A DNA stretch of 64,000 nt from Papaver somniferum (taxonomy: Eukaryota; Streptophyta; Magnoliopsida; Ranunculales; Papaveraceae), in contig NC_039358.1 in assembly GCF_003573695.1 (NCBI RefSeq), positions 157,470,920 through 157,534,919 on the forward strand, written 5' to 3'. The translations under genes and the position numbers were made by a program. Numbering within the stretch: the stretch's first letter is position 1; each line of letters opens with the position of its first letter. Shown one piece after another: positions 1 to 10,314 of the stretch. The notes beneath the pieces were generated by a model. That model was not told where the DNA came from. It did no database searches and was given only the letters and a program-made list of their open reading frames with translations.

Positions 1-292
1 TCTACAAATCAGTCCCCAACCTGATAAGCAATTCTTGTCTATATGAGAGCCATCAGAATTTATTTTAAAAGTATCATTTTGTGGAGGAAACCAGTTATGT
101 ACAATCTGTCTATTAGACTGATTTTGCATAGAAAGGCTTTCCCTCATCCTGTTCCAATCACCAAGCTGCATCAAAACATTATTAGCAACTTCAACAGGCA
201 CTAAAGGATTGTTATCAAAAAAAATTTGTACATCTGGATTTCCAAATGAGTGAAATAGTGAAACAAACAACATCATACTATTTAAAATCTCT
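1..292 (-). pseudogene. LINE reverse-transcriptase C-terminal RNase H-like fragment
   Basis: Reading the minus strand from about 292 to the window edge gives one open frame that ends in the start of a plant non-LTR retrotransposon RNase H-like domain (RVT_3 type). The diagnostic part is W-F-P-P, then K-I-N-S-D-G-S, then G-W-G-L, where the D of SDG is the first catalytic acid of the family. Upstream is the usual variable linker between the zinc-binding region and RNase H. The frame runs off the window, so its length and integrity cannot be judged. No start codon is expected here because this is the interior of a polyprotein. It is probably a LINE (L1-type) relic. Confidence 0.72.
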
Positions 293-659
293 AGGGCTAC
301 TAATATTGGTTTGGATAAAGAAATTACAGCACCATTAGTGAACATCTTGGTTTTGTAGCTGCAGAGTTAGTCCAGGATTTACTAAGTTCCATATTGCTCT
401 AAAATTAAGGGGTTATATTATTTGGAGTACGCCTAGATGCCATAATGTATCATTGTTCGAAAGTTGAAAGATAGGTAAAGGGGGATAACAACTAAGGGAA
501 CAAGTTGTTTTTGCCTTAGTTTGTGAAACTAATGGACTTGTTTACAATAACTACTTTGGATTGTAATCTGAAACAATAAATAATTAATCTGCTTCAGTAA
601 CCGCTCTATTCAATCTCCCAGATCAGCAAGTTAATCAGAGATAAGTTGAGTTACAAAGG
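293..659. other. AT-rich interval with no recognised feature
   Basis: Between the LINE fragment and the first recognisable Copia LTR sequence I see only AT-rich DNA with no coherent frame, no terminal repeats and no RNA gene. Confidence 0.5.
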
Positions 660-2532
660 TCTTTCCGTTTAAATAATATAAACTTGTTTGTACCTGTTTT
701 AAATCATCTAAGATCAAGATTAATGAAATAATCAATCTTAGTTCATAATCTATCAGATTCGGTTTCTGAAGAAAAATACCAAGTGATATATTTTCGATTT
801 ACACAACAATCTATTAAAAGTATATCGAGAAACAAGCTTGTCGGATCCCAGTCAATCAAGTTTGCAGGAAGTTATCATAAAGATCATAATACTAAAAAAG
901 ATTTTATAGTCTTCAAAGTACCTGCACAAACAACTTGATTCCCTTATGATTTATCATGCACAAAATGGAAGTTAATAATGGATGATCACAAGTTCTATCT
1001 TCGGATCTTTAATCAATAAATAAGATACGACGATCCTAGATCAAGTTCGAGGGAGCTTATATCAGAAGAGAAGGATCACAGAATAAAAAAACTAGGTAAT
1101 ATCAAGGTTCAACTATACCGTTAGTCAATCAAATGAATAATCGAGTACAAAGATAACAATACAATTCCAGTTTACCACCAACAGTACTTCTAGACGCTCC
1201 TTGATCTCAAAGAAGTCTTTAAATGAACCTCATATAAGAGATTTCACATAATTAGGATATTCTCCTCTCCGATGAGTATTACTAAAATACTACTAGTGGG
1301 TTTCCTCACACAAACTACAAAATGAAGTACTGTATTTTATGGGACAAGTTTGCAAGAAAGACAAACTTCACTATAATGACCAAGGTAGTTCGGAGACCAA
1401 ATAATTTACAAATCCGAAAATACTCAAAGATATGTAATAAATAAATACAAATCGGTTTTGCATAATTTTAATTGTAATCCAACTAACATGCGAAATATCT
1501 CACGAATGTTAACCAAATATTAGCTAGCACACAAGTATCTTTTACTAATATAATATCCAGAGATATGGTTTAATTACTGGGAAATTATATACATATAAAT
1601 TCCGTATATTAAAATATATTATGCAATGTTTCAGTTTAGGATTTCACCTTGAGTATCAAGAAAAATACTTGAACATTTAGTAATACATGTTTAGTACTGT
1701 TCAAAATATTATGTCGACATTGTGAATTTCCCATAATAACCAAGCCATATTTCCAATAGCTATTCAAACGCTAACTTTATAGCCAATATTAGAAAATGTT
1801 TAATTGGTTAACAGTAGGGATCAATCCTGCTATAGATCCCTAGGTAAGGTATCGTCATGCTATAGATACCTGGTAAGGGATCGGTCATGCTATAGATCTC
1901 TAGGACTGGTCCTAGTATATATCTTTGTTTAAAGGATCGGTCCTAGGATAGATCCTTTGATTCCTTTCAACTACGAAACAAGTTTTACAAGTCTACTTCC
2001 TTAAACTCATGTAGTTAAACATAGTTTTCTAGGTATGAAATCAACCCAAAGTTCAACACACTGACTAGTAACGAATTACAAAGATAGTGTTATGTCGCAT
2101 TACGAAGTCCAAAAGATAAATGTTATACTTCATAATTAAATATACCAAAGTTGTATAAACAACTAGTATATACTTCCTTGAAACTTTGATCGCAATGGAA
2201 TGATCAAGTCACATTACTAAATATATATAAATATAACTTCGTATGTTATGTTTTCAATCTAAATTACTTGAAAGAAACGTAGATAAATATGGAAACAAGT
2301 CAAGTATATATATATCTAACCTCGAACAGAAGGATAATGTGTATGTTGACTCCGATACGTCTTCGGTTCTTCAGAGTAATACGAGTCTGCCTCAACATTT
2401 CTGATGTTCCTACCTGACCTAACACAGTTAATTTTAGTAATCTAATCAAGCAGCTCGAGTTTGGAGCAAAAATATGACAACCAAAATTGACATACCAACA
2501 CTTGGTGGGTTCAACCGAGAAATGCGCTAACA
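660..2532 (-). repeat. Copia-type LTR relic, minus strand
   Basis: The right edge at 2532, read on the minus strand, starts TGTTAGCGCA and continues with the block found at the LTR starts at 9059 and 62767 (a GGTTGAACCCACCAAG-like word, then TTGGTATGTCAA). The stretch about 1480-2532 parallels 7960-9059, and about 1100-1310 parallels 30230-30420, which marks one LTR family. The left edge is not defined. It contains a tandem repeat at 1815-1965. No coding frame survives. Confidence 0.6.
1815..1965. repeat. Minisatellite inside Copia LTR (about 30-bp unit)
   Basis: Four to five degenerate copies of a unit containing GGATCGGTCATGCTATAGAT followed by CCTAGGTAA lie in tandem. The array sits about 570-720 bp from the LTR start at 2532, in the same slot where the other LTR copies carry unrelated arrays. 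Confidence 0.75.
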
Positions 2533-2594
2533 AAATCAACTTCATATAAGTATATTTCATTGTTTTGCGAAACTATGATTACTCATTTTTGTCT

Positions 2595-2810
2595 AACGTA
2601 TTTACGAAAAGAAACTGAGGAAGATCCTAGAGAATTATTAAAGCAAAACCATAATGAAGGATTCATAGGAATGCTAGGTAGCCTTGACTGTATGCATTAG
2701 GTATGGACGGGATTCCCTGCCTATTGGGCCGGTCAACATAAGGGTCATTATCCAAAACCAGTTGTTATCCTTGAAGATGTTGTTTCTTATGATTGTTGGA
2801 TATGTATCTG
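2595..2810 (+). pseudogene. PIF/Harbinger transposase relic, N-terminal catalytic part
   Basis: The frame reads G-F-I-G-M-L-G-S-L-D-C-M-H, then a TAG stop where the family has tryptophan, then V-W-T, and later A-Y-W-A-G-Q-H-K-G-H and V-I-L-E-D-V-V-S-Y-D-C-W-I. This is the signature of plant Harbinger (ALP1/HARBI1-like, DDE_Tnp_4) transposases. The D of S-L-D-C is the first catalytic acid. The frame stops matching just after C-W-I, where about 4.1 kb of Copia LTR sequence is inserted; the continuation (H-A-L-F-F) resumes at 6969. The in-frame stop and the insertion make it a dead relic. Confidence 0.8.
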
Positions 2811-3378
2811 AAAAGGAAAGGGTACCTACTACACCAACAATTTTTTCGTTAGACAAACTGTATGGACAAAACCTAATATAATCACAATTAAGTCAAGGCA
2901 AACACCCTTGAATAAGATTGTACATAGAGTTTCTCTCTTTCTCTTCCACAATCAATATGTATAGACCGATGGTCCATGAACCTGATTATGTAGAAGAGTT
3001 CTTGGACGATCTCAAAAATAAATATCCAAGATAAATCTAGTCATACCCAAATTAAGAGGATCCGAATTTTAATAAATATGAAACTTGCAATCTATCTTTC
3101 AATATATGAATTTGACAAGAACGAGTCTTGTTTTTTTATCTCAAATAATAAGGACTTAAATATCTAGATTGATTCACGTACTACTTGTGATATTCCTATA
3201 TTATAAAGATAAAACAATATAATGCGGAAAGAAAAAAACACAAGACAACAAAAAATCTATTAACGAGGAAAACTGCACCTGCATAAAAACCCCGGGACCT
3301 CGTCCAGCTTGAACACCACATTGTATTAAACTGTTACATACACTAGCCCATTATCATACTCCAGACTGGAATATATCT
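2811..3378 (-). repeat. Copia LTR, 3' part of the minus-strand copy inserted in Harbinger
   Basis: This is the left part of an LTR whose minus-strand start is at 6971. It carries the conserved block TTAACGAGGAAAACTGC at about 3260 and the words CCCCGGGACCT and ACACTAGCC that recur at 35349-35440. Its left end (GGTACCTACTACACCAACAA, 2821 on) resembles the left ends near 26797 and 35007. It is interrupted at 3379 by a second LTR in opposite orientation. Confidence 0.55.
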
Positions 3379-5887
3379 TGTTAGAGCATAGATTGGTCGA
3401 ACTCACAAGTGTTGCTATATCAAGCTTGTTGTCAAATTTAGTTGATCAAAACTATATCTTGATTTCTAGTCTACATTTCAGTCATGTCTCGGATTAGGAT
3501 AAAAGTGTGTACTTGAGTACCAGACTTCACTGTGTTCACCAATTGAAGACGGAGATCAAGTGAAGACTTTGGAGGATGTCATCGAAAAAAGGTATGTGAA
3601 GACTGAACCATTCTTATTTACTCAAATATTCACAATTTTATCTATGAGACTAAGTCGTATGACTAAGTGGACTTTAAATTATACCACAATAAAAATTTCG
3701 ATCCAAGTTTGTCTTGTTGAAATTTTTTATCAAAATATAAATTAAGCTATAACCCAATCATCTACTTGATGAATTTACTTAAGAACAATTTATTGTTTAT
3801 AAACTATATCATGCTTCGAGTTAATCATTTGAAAATAACCTGGAACAGTGATATGTGTAAGATTATCATTGATGTTATTCGAGAATGTTTCAAATTGATT
3901 ATTGAGAGTTTCCAGAACTACTGAAATCTGGATACAGGGACAGTACACGTACTGGCATAACTGTTTAAAACTGGATCAGCGGTACACGTATCGATGTAGG
4001 TCTAAGTTCAGTAACGACTTCTTGGTACACATACCCGGTATGCATACCATAAAGTTTTGTTGCTCGTGAATACAAGGGTAGTACAAGTACTCGGTATGCA
4101 TACTGAAACACCTTGGATTTAAACTGCCTTAAGGATTTAAATTTCCTTAAGGGTATACATACCCGTTAGACGTACCTTGGCAGAGTATCTCACGAACGGG
4201 AAGCAGTACACGTACCTGGTACACGTACTTACCCAGTCGAACAGTTTCAGATGCATTTCAAAGTATTTCTATGAGATATTTGACATTTGAACAATTCTCT
4301 AAAACATACATAAGACATAATTGATCACCTATTAAGTTATGGTTACATATCAAGTCAGTACAAAGTGTTTGATGAAACTGGCTAAGCTTATTATGATCGT
4401 ATGGCTAACTTTGGTTAACCATTCTTGAACAAACTCATTATACATGTTTGGTTACTGTTCATCCTTATCCAACTGTACCTTTTATTTGTGTTTATCTCAA
4501 TCTAAACCATATAACAATGGAGAATGATCACTTGATTACCAAGTCATCTTAGCTTGAATCTCAAGTCGAAATTCATCTAACGGTGAAAAGTGTCCGCTAG
4601 ATTACAAAGATATATTAGCTTAAATCGTAATCAACCTTCGATCATGAAAGTATATATAAAAAGAAGTTCGAGCAACTGGGAAATTTAATCTCGACACTTC
4701 TGTGTGTCCTAGTTGCTAACTAGAGTGGATTCTCTATTAACCTAGGTTTTTAGTTTTACTGAGAAATATAATTAAGTTTAACGACTATCTTTGATAGTTC
4801 TTATATCCTGATCTTGCTACCGTTGATTGAGCCTTTAGCTCCAACAAGTAAGATTGATAGAAATCACAAAGTTCTTCGTCTCAGACTTTGTGATTCCACA
4901 AGACATTACCTCTATCACGATTTTCTTGATTGATATCAAGTAGGTTTTTCTTGTGAGGTGAATAATAATCTAGGCTGCTCTTCGGGAGTCGTAAGTACCG
5001 GGATTTTGAGGTTTGCTGAACCTAGTCTACTGAAAACGATTTTCTACCTCACATGATCTAACAGAAATCAAAATAGGATTATTTGTGGGAGATAGATTGG
5101 TCTAAAGTCTTCGCTTAGGTTGAAGAAACTCTTAGGCTGTAAAGGATGTCAACTAAAGGAAAAAATAACGCAGAGTCTTGCGAGATTCAAGAGGCGTAAG
5201 GAGCGCGAATGTAACTGAATCGTCGTGACGGTGGGTTCGGTCTCAACTACATTCTTATTGATAGTAATCTAGAGTCTGAAGCGCCTTAATACAGTTTGGT
5301 GTTCAAATTTGGACGAGGTCCCGGGGTTTGTCTGCAGTTGCGGTTTCCTCGTTAACAAAACTTTTGGTGTCTGTGTTATTTTTTTTCTGCATTATATTTG
5401 TTTATATATATAATTGAAATATCGTAGTTTGTACGTTAATCAATCAAAGTATATATATCCATCCTTGTTTGTTGGATACGACTTGATTTATCTTGGATAT
5501 TGATCTTTGGAATCGTCCAAGTATTCTCACAGTATAATCAGGTTCACGAACTTGTTTCTGTTTTACTGCTGATTGTGAGAGAAAGAAATATAGACTCTTT
5601 ATATTATTCCTTGAATAAGATTCAATAAGTTGTAACTTTCGGAATCGTATTTGAGTTTAGTCCATACAGGTTGCCGAACGAAAAAATTGGTGGTGTACTT
5701 GTACCCTCGGTCTTTTCATAGTTGAGGCCGAACTAACCCTCTAAGGAATTCAGTTGCAGTCGTGTTCCTTACGCTACTTGAACTTCGCAAGATTTTGCGC
5801 ACTTAATTCCCTTAGTTGACGTCCTTTTACAGTCTAAGAGTTGATTCAAACTTAGTGAAGACTATTGGTACCAATCTTCCTCTAACA
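3379..5887 (+). repeat. Copia LTR, plus strand, nested in the minus-strand LTR
   Basis: It begins TGTTAGAGCATAG and ends in CCTCTAACA, the TGTTAG...CTAACA ends usual for Copia LTRs. The reverse complement of the GTTAACGAGGAAA block lies at about 5341-5355. The last 200 bp (5690-5730) mirror the left end of the opposite-strand LTR at 2821-2870. Length is about 2.5 kb. Flanking 5-mers do not form a clear duplication, so the exact right end is uncertain. No coding sequence is visible. Confidence 0.55.
3945..4240. repeat. Degenerate minisatellite GGTACACGTACC-type in Copia LTR
   Basis: Words such as AGTACACGTACTGG, GGTACACATACCCGG, GGTATGCATACC and GGTACACGTAC recur about a dozen times. Many are near-palindromic (GTACACGTAC). 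The array lies about 570-860 bp from the LTR start at 3379. A related array is at 22826-23000. Confidence 0.8.
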
Positions 5888-6971
5888 GACAAGCTTATTT
5901 GATTTCTCTTTTGATATGTTCCAATCTACGTTTGGAAATCTATTTGATGTAGGAAAAAGATAAAAAACCTCACAAATCCGGAACATCTACACTCGGTTAG
6001 GAGAGAAGCATTGTTTACTAACCACCTCTTAAGAACAATCCAAAAATATCAACAAAGAGTTTGTATATCTATCTTGAAGAATCATAAATTATGAAACGAA
6101 TAGAACTTTATGATTTCTATCTATCTCGTTCCTAATCCAAGATTATGGAAGCCTCAAAGATCAATAGGAACAAGATCCGGATATAAGAACTATCAGGTAA
6201 ATGATACGAATCCCTAAGTGGATTATTTAAAGTCTTAACCTATATTTTTTTTACGAAGAACCTAGGTTACAGAGGACGACTCTAGTTTGCATCTAGGACA
6301 CAAAAGTGCTAGGGATTAAGAAATCTTGTCGCAAGACTCTCTCTATTTATAGATTTTAAAGGCTCTAAGTAGATTTGAATTCAATCTAGGGTCTTAGAAT
6401 TCAAGCAAACACTTTCTCAGTTTGGATGAAATTCAGGAATTTATATAAGGATGTGAGAGGTCTGCTTTGAAATTACACTGAAGAGTACATATTATGGTCA
6501 AGGGTTTTGGTAATAGGAAACATTCCCAATAATATCCATAGGCAGTACATACTGTTACTTTTGCAATTTTCAATTATAAACTTGAAACTAACATAGTTTA
6601 TTAAAATAGATTGTTCTAACTAAGATTCCTAAGAATCTATGAACATCCATTGCTTGAATCATATTTCGAAAGGTTAATCAAGACAAGCATGAACTCGAAT
6701 TTCTCCTTTGAAATGTTAAACCTACTAATATCAAATGACATGGTCTCATAAGATAGAATAGTAAACGTCGTGAGTAAATAGGATAGGTCAGTCTTTACAT
6801 ACTTATTTTTTTTTATGAAGTTCTCGCAAATGTCTTCATTTGTTCTCCAGTCTTCAATATCGAGGGTTATTCATTAGTGTATGATACTCAACTACCGTAC
6901 TCTAATCATAGTCCGAGACTTGACCTTGAGATGAAAAAACTTGTGAGTTCGATCGAGCGACGCTCTAGCAT
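5888..6971 (-). repeat. Copia LTR, 5' part of the minus-strand copy inserted in Harbinger
   Basis: Read on the minus strand from 6971, it starts TGCTAGAGCGTC, then TCGAACTCACAAG, which matches the start of the LTR at 3379 (TGTTAGAGC, then TCGAACTCACAAG). It is the continuation of 2811-3378 across the nested LTR. Immediately right of 6971 the Harbinger transposase frame resumes. Confidence 0.55.
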
Positions 6972-7333
6972 GCACTTTTTTTTGATCTTCCTAGATTACA
7001 AAATCTGTTTGAAGATCTAAATTATGTAATTTGTCCTGAAGTCTATTTCACAATTATTATCCATAAATACACTCATGGTTATTATGCTGCAGATGAAAAT
7101 TATACCATGAGCCCCCTGCAATACGATTTGGTCGTTCATACTGGTATTTTAATAATAGACACATGGATTTCAAAAAGGATGTGGAACGCCCTTTTGGAAT
7201 TCTGAAGAGGAAGCTCACTATCAATTGTGGGCCATATCGTAGTTTAAGTCTCCATGAAATGCACAAGACTATGGTCACTTGCATGATTATATATAACATG
7301 GTAGTTCAGAAAACCTGGCGTAATAAGGATTGA
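6969..7333 (+). pseudogene. PIF/Harbinger transposase relic, C-terminal catalytic part
   Basis: The frame resumes with H-A-L-F-F-D-L-P, then Y-T-H-G-Y-Y-A-A-D (family: NGYYLADG). After one frameshift between about 7100 and 7160 it gives F-K-K-D-V-E-R-P-F-G-I-L-K-R and later C-M-I-I-Y-N-M-V-V, ending at TGA 7333. The E of D-V-E-R is the third catalytic acid of the DDE nuclease, and the last motif is the family's conserved C-terminal helix (IIMHNMIVE). It continues the relic at 2595-2810. The interruption and the frameshift make it non-functional. Confidence 0.8.
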
Positions 7334-7755
7334 CTAACCATGATAATGTAGATTTGAGGCCTGGGATCTGCAAGAAACTACGCGCAAATGACTAGCTACA
7401 TTCAGAACCAGAATTTGTATGACAAGTTAAGATAATATCTGAAAGTGAATCTCTGGGCCGAGTATGGAAGATCGGTCAGGCGAGATTTTTAAGGTTTATT
7501 TAATTCTTTGTTTAAACATTTAGTTTTTAATTTGTTTGTGGTTTGTTAGTTATTTAATATTAATTTTGTAAAAAATTCAATTATCACTTAATGATTTTTA
7601 GTTAATCTAGCGATAAAAACTCTACCACCAACATCTAGTTTATCCTCATCGACTTTCAGTCAATCCTCTTTATATACCCAAGCATCACCGTTTCAAAATA
7701 AACCTTCCACGCCAACCCTAGAAAAAATTTCTACTTTCACTCTAACATCCAGAAA
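7334..7755. other. Noncoding interior of the Harbinger relic
   Basis: AT-rich DNA between the transposase end and the ORF1-like relic. No frame or terminal inverted repeat is recognised. Confidence 0.4.
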
Positions 7756-7957
7756 TATGGTTAATGCTAACTTTACTCTGGATGAAGATTTATCTCTTTG
7801 CAGAAACTATGAAATATAATATCCGAAGAGGGGCGAAGAACGACGCCGAAATGGTCTAGTCTGTCAGAGTTATTGGGTTAAATTTCATGAAACATTCGGA
7901 AATGACACAAGTAACCTGCACAACCGGGATCATGCAATATTATTTTGTCGATTTTTT
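7756..7957 (+). pseudogene. Harbinger ORF1 (Myb/trihelix-like) relic
   Basis: Starting at ATG 7756 the frame reads N-F-T-L-D-E-D-L-S-L-C-R, a TAA stop, then Q-S-Y-W-V-K-F-H-E-T-F-G and H-N-R-D-H-A. This resembles the Myb/SANT-like DNA-binding ORF1 of plant PIF/Harbinger elements (NFTxDEDxALCRAW ... FWxRVHEKF). It lies downstream of the transposase in the same orientation. It is truncated on the right by a Copia LTR at about 7958. The assignment rests on the pattern and on the neighbouring transposase. Confidence 0.55.
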
Positions 7958-9059
7958 GTCTAATTCCAACTAATATCCAGATGTATAACCGAAATCCTTC
8001 TTGGACAACTCAATAATAGCTAGCAACTACCTAATATATATTTCCAGAGATATGTTTTGGTTGATGGTAAAGAAAAACATATACATTCGAATATCTCAAA
8101 ATATTCTCAAACATTTCGGTTTGGGATCTCACCTTGAGTATCAAGGAATATCTTTGAACAATAAAATATAAGATTACAGCACATGTTCAAATTATGATTT
8201 ATGTCGACATCTTGAACTTTTCTACTAAACTCAATTTCCAAATCACACAGTCTGTAACGTGTTCGTGACGAAGGAAAACAGTTTTGCCTATTGAGACCGT
8301 TCTACCTTGACTCCCAACATAAGTTAGGATCAGTTATACCTTGACTCCAAATATAAGTAGGGATTAGTTCTACCTTTACTCCCAACACAAGTTAGGATCG
8401 GATCTACCTTGATTCCCTATGTAGGTTAGGATCGGTTCTACTTTAGATCTTCAATGAAAATCGGACCTTCAATCATATTGATTTGTTTCAAATACGAAAC
8501 AAGTTCGTAAGTCTACTTCCTTAAACTCATGTAATTAAACATAGTTTTTTAGGGATGAAACCAAACCTATGGTCACTACATGATCTAGTAACGAGTTACA
8601 AATATTACGTTGATGTCCCAATTACGAAGTTCAAAAGATAAGCATTATACTTCATAATATAATATACCAATATAAAGCATTCACAACTATTGATATATTC
8701 TTCCTTGACACTTTGATCATAATAATATGATCAAGTCTCTAATACTAGAGTGTCGTGTATATAACTCTGCATGTTATGTTATCAATCAGAAACGACTTGA
8801 AAGCTTACGATACAGAAATGGAAACAAGTCAAGACATGTATTACTAACCTCAAGTGGAAGGATGATGTCTTCATTGATGTCGATACGCCTTCGGATTCTT
8901 CAGGTCTTCATAGTAATACTTGTATATCTCAACATTTTTAGACATCCTAGTCTAACCTAAGGAAGTTAACACTAGTAATCTAATCAGGCGATACTAAAAT
9001 ATGATAAGAAACCTTGACATACCAACGCTTGGTGGGTTCAACCTAGCAGTGCTCTAACA
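7958..9059 (-). repeat. Copia LTR fragment, minus strand
   Basis: The minus-strand start at 9059 is TGTTAGAGCACTGC, followed by the same words as at 2532 and 62767. The left limit (GTCTAATTCCAAC at 7958) is the reverse complement of GGAATTAGAC at 23361, so the same LTR segment occurs in opposite orientation at 23090-23375. It contains the tandem array at 8293-8470. It directly abuts a gypsy gag relic on its right. Confidence 0.6.
8293..8470. repeat. Minisatellite inside Copia LTR (about 37-bp unit)
   Basis: Four degenerate copies of ACCTTGACTCCCAACATAAG, then TTAGGATCGGTTCT, lie in tandem. Distance from the LTR start (9059) is about 590-770 bp, the same slot as in the other LTR copies but with an unrelated unit. 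Confidence 0.78.
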
Positions 9060-10314
9060 ACATGCTCAAGTTATTGATCAACAAGCGGAGGGAAAACCCC
9101 TCATACACCTTGAAGGACGGACCACTGTCTAAAGAAGTGAGATAATGTAAATTTTCGGGGAAATTCCACCTACCTAACTTCAGAAGCTTCAAAGGAGATA
9201 CAGATCCAAATCAACTTGTGTTCCATTATGAATAACAAATGGCATTTTATCTCCAGAATACTCTGATTTTAACACGATTCTTTGCAAGAAGTTTGGAAGA
9301 TGATGCACTAACTTGGTTCTGTTGTTCACTAAAAAAACTCAGTAAGATCATTTCAAGACATTAAAAATAAGTTCATCCAAAATTACTCGTACAATATTAG
9401 ACAAGCTGATGTACTAGAAGAAGTATTTAGAGTACCTCAACAAGAAGATGAGAGTTTCACATACTTTTTGAGAAGGCTCAAAGGGTGCGTAAAAATTCTG
9501 TGAGGATGCGGCAACACCATTTGAGAAGACTCACGAGAGAGGTTCCTCTGTGTTCTTTTCACAATGCTCTGCTACAAGGTAAGATCAGAGTCTCTTTCAC
9601 TCGCTCAAAGATAACTTCTCTAGAAGAAGTGTATAACAAAGATGGCAAGTGGGACAGGAGAGAGCAGAACAATCTTACTACGCCTACAGCCGGAAACTCG
9701 GAACATAACATATACTCAGCTGGTCTTTCATCTGGAGATAAGAGACAATGTTCTCCAAAATCACCTAATAAAACTTCAAAGAAGCCAAACTTCAAAGCTA
9801 AGTCAGAAGCGAAATAGGAAGATGATGTCAAAGGCTTCATCAAACTAAATACATATCCTGAAACTATTCTACAGTTCATCAAGAACAAACCTTACATGTG
9901 ACACCTTAAAAGATGAGAAATGAGTCCAAAAGCAAGAACTACACCTTGTAGCATGAAGCTCACGGTTACCACACCAATGATTGCACAAATTTGATCAGGT
10001 TTATCAACGACCTGGTCAAATAAGTTCATATAAAAGAGTTTATCTCTAAGGGTCAAACCCCAAAACCAACCAAGGAAGTCAAGGGGTGGGTAAATATGAT
10101 ACACTTTGTAGCTCGAGTTGGGAATGACTCACAGCTCGACCTCATTGACAGAAAGATAAAATTCTGCGAGATCAATTTCATATATCTCCACCCGAGCTCT
10201 GAAGGTCTCTTTCTACCTTCGGAAAACATAAGGTTCACTGCCAGAGACTTGGCCGGAGTAACGTTTCCACATTCTGATTCTCTAGTAGTAGAATGGATAA
10301 TTGATGGATGGGAC
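9060..10314 (+). pseudogene. Ty3/gypsy gag and protease start, degraded (left part)
   Basis: Frames scattered over this stretch give typical plant gypsy Gag segments: F-K-G-D-T-D-P-N-Q near 9190, T-R-F-F-A-R-S-L-E-D-D-A-L-T-W-F near 9277, then a Q-Q-E-D-E-S-F-T-Y-F-L-R-R-L-K run near 9438. Further on (about 10096-10314) the frame reads H-F-V-A-R-V-G-N-D, F-T-A-R-D-L-A-G-V and H-S-D-S-L-V-V-E-W-I-I-D-G, the lead-in to the aspartic protease. Stops and frameshifts occur throughout. The protease is cut at 10314 by the Athila-like element and continues at 22183 after a GGGAC duplication. The 5' LTR and gag start are missing. Confidence 0.75.
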
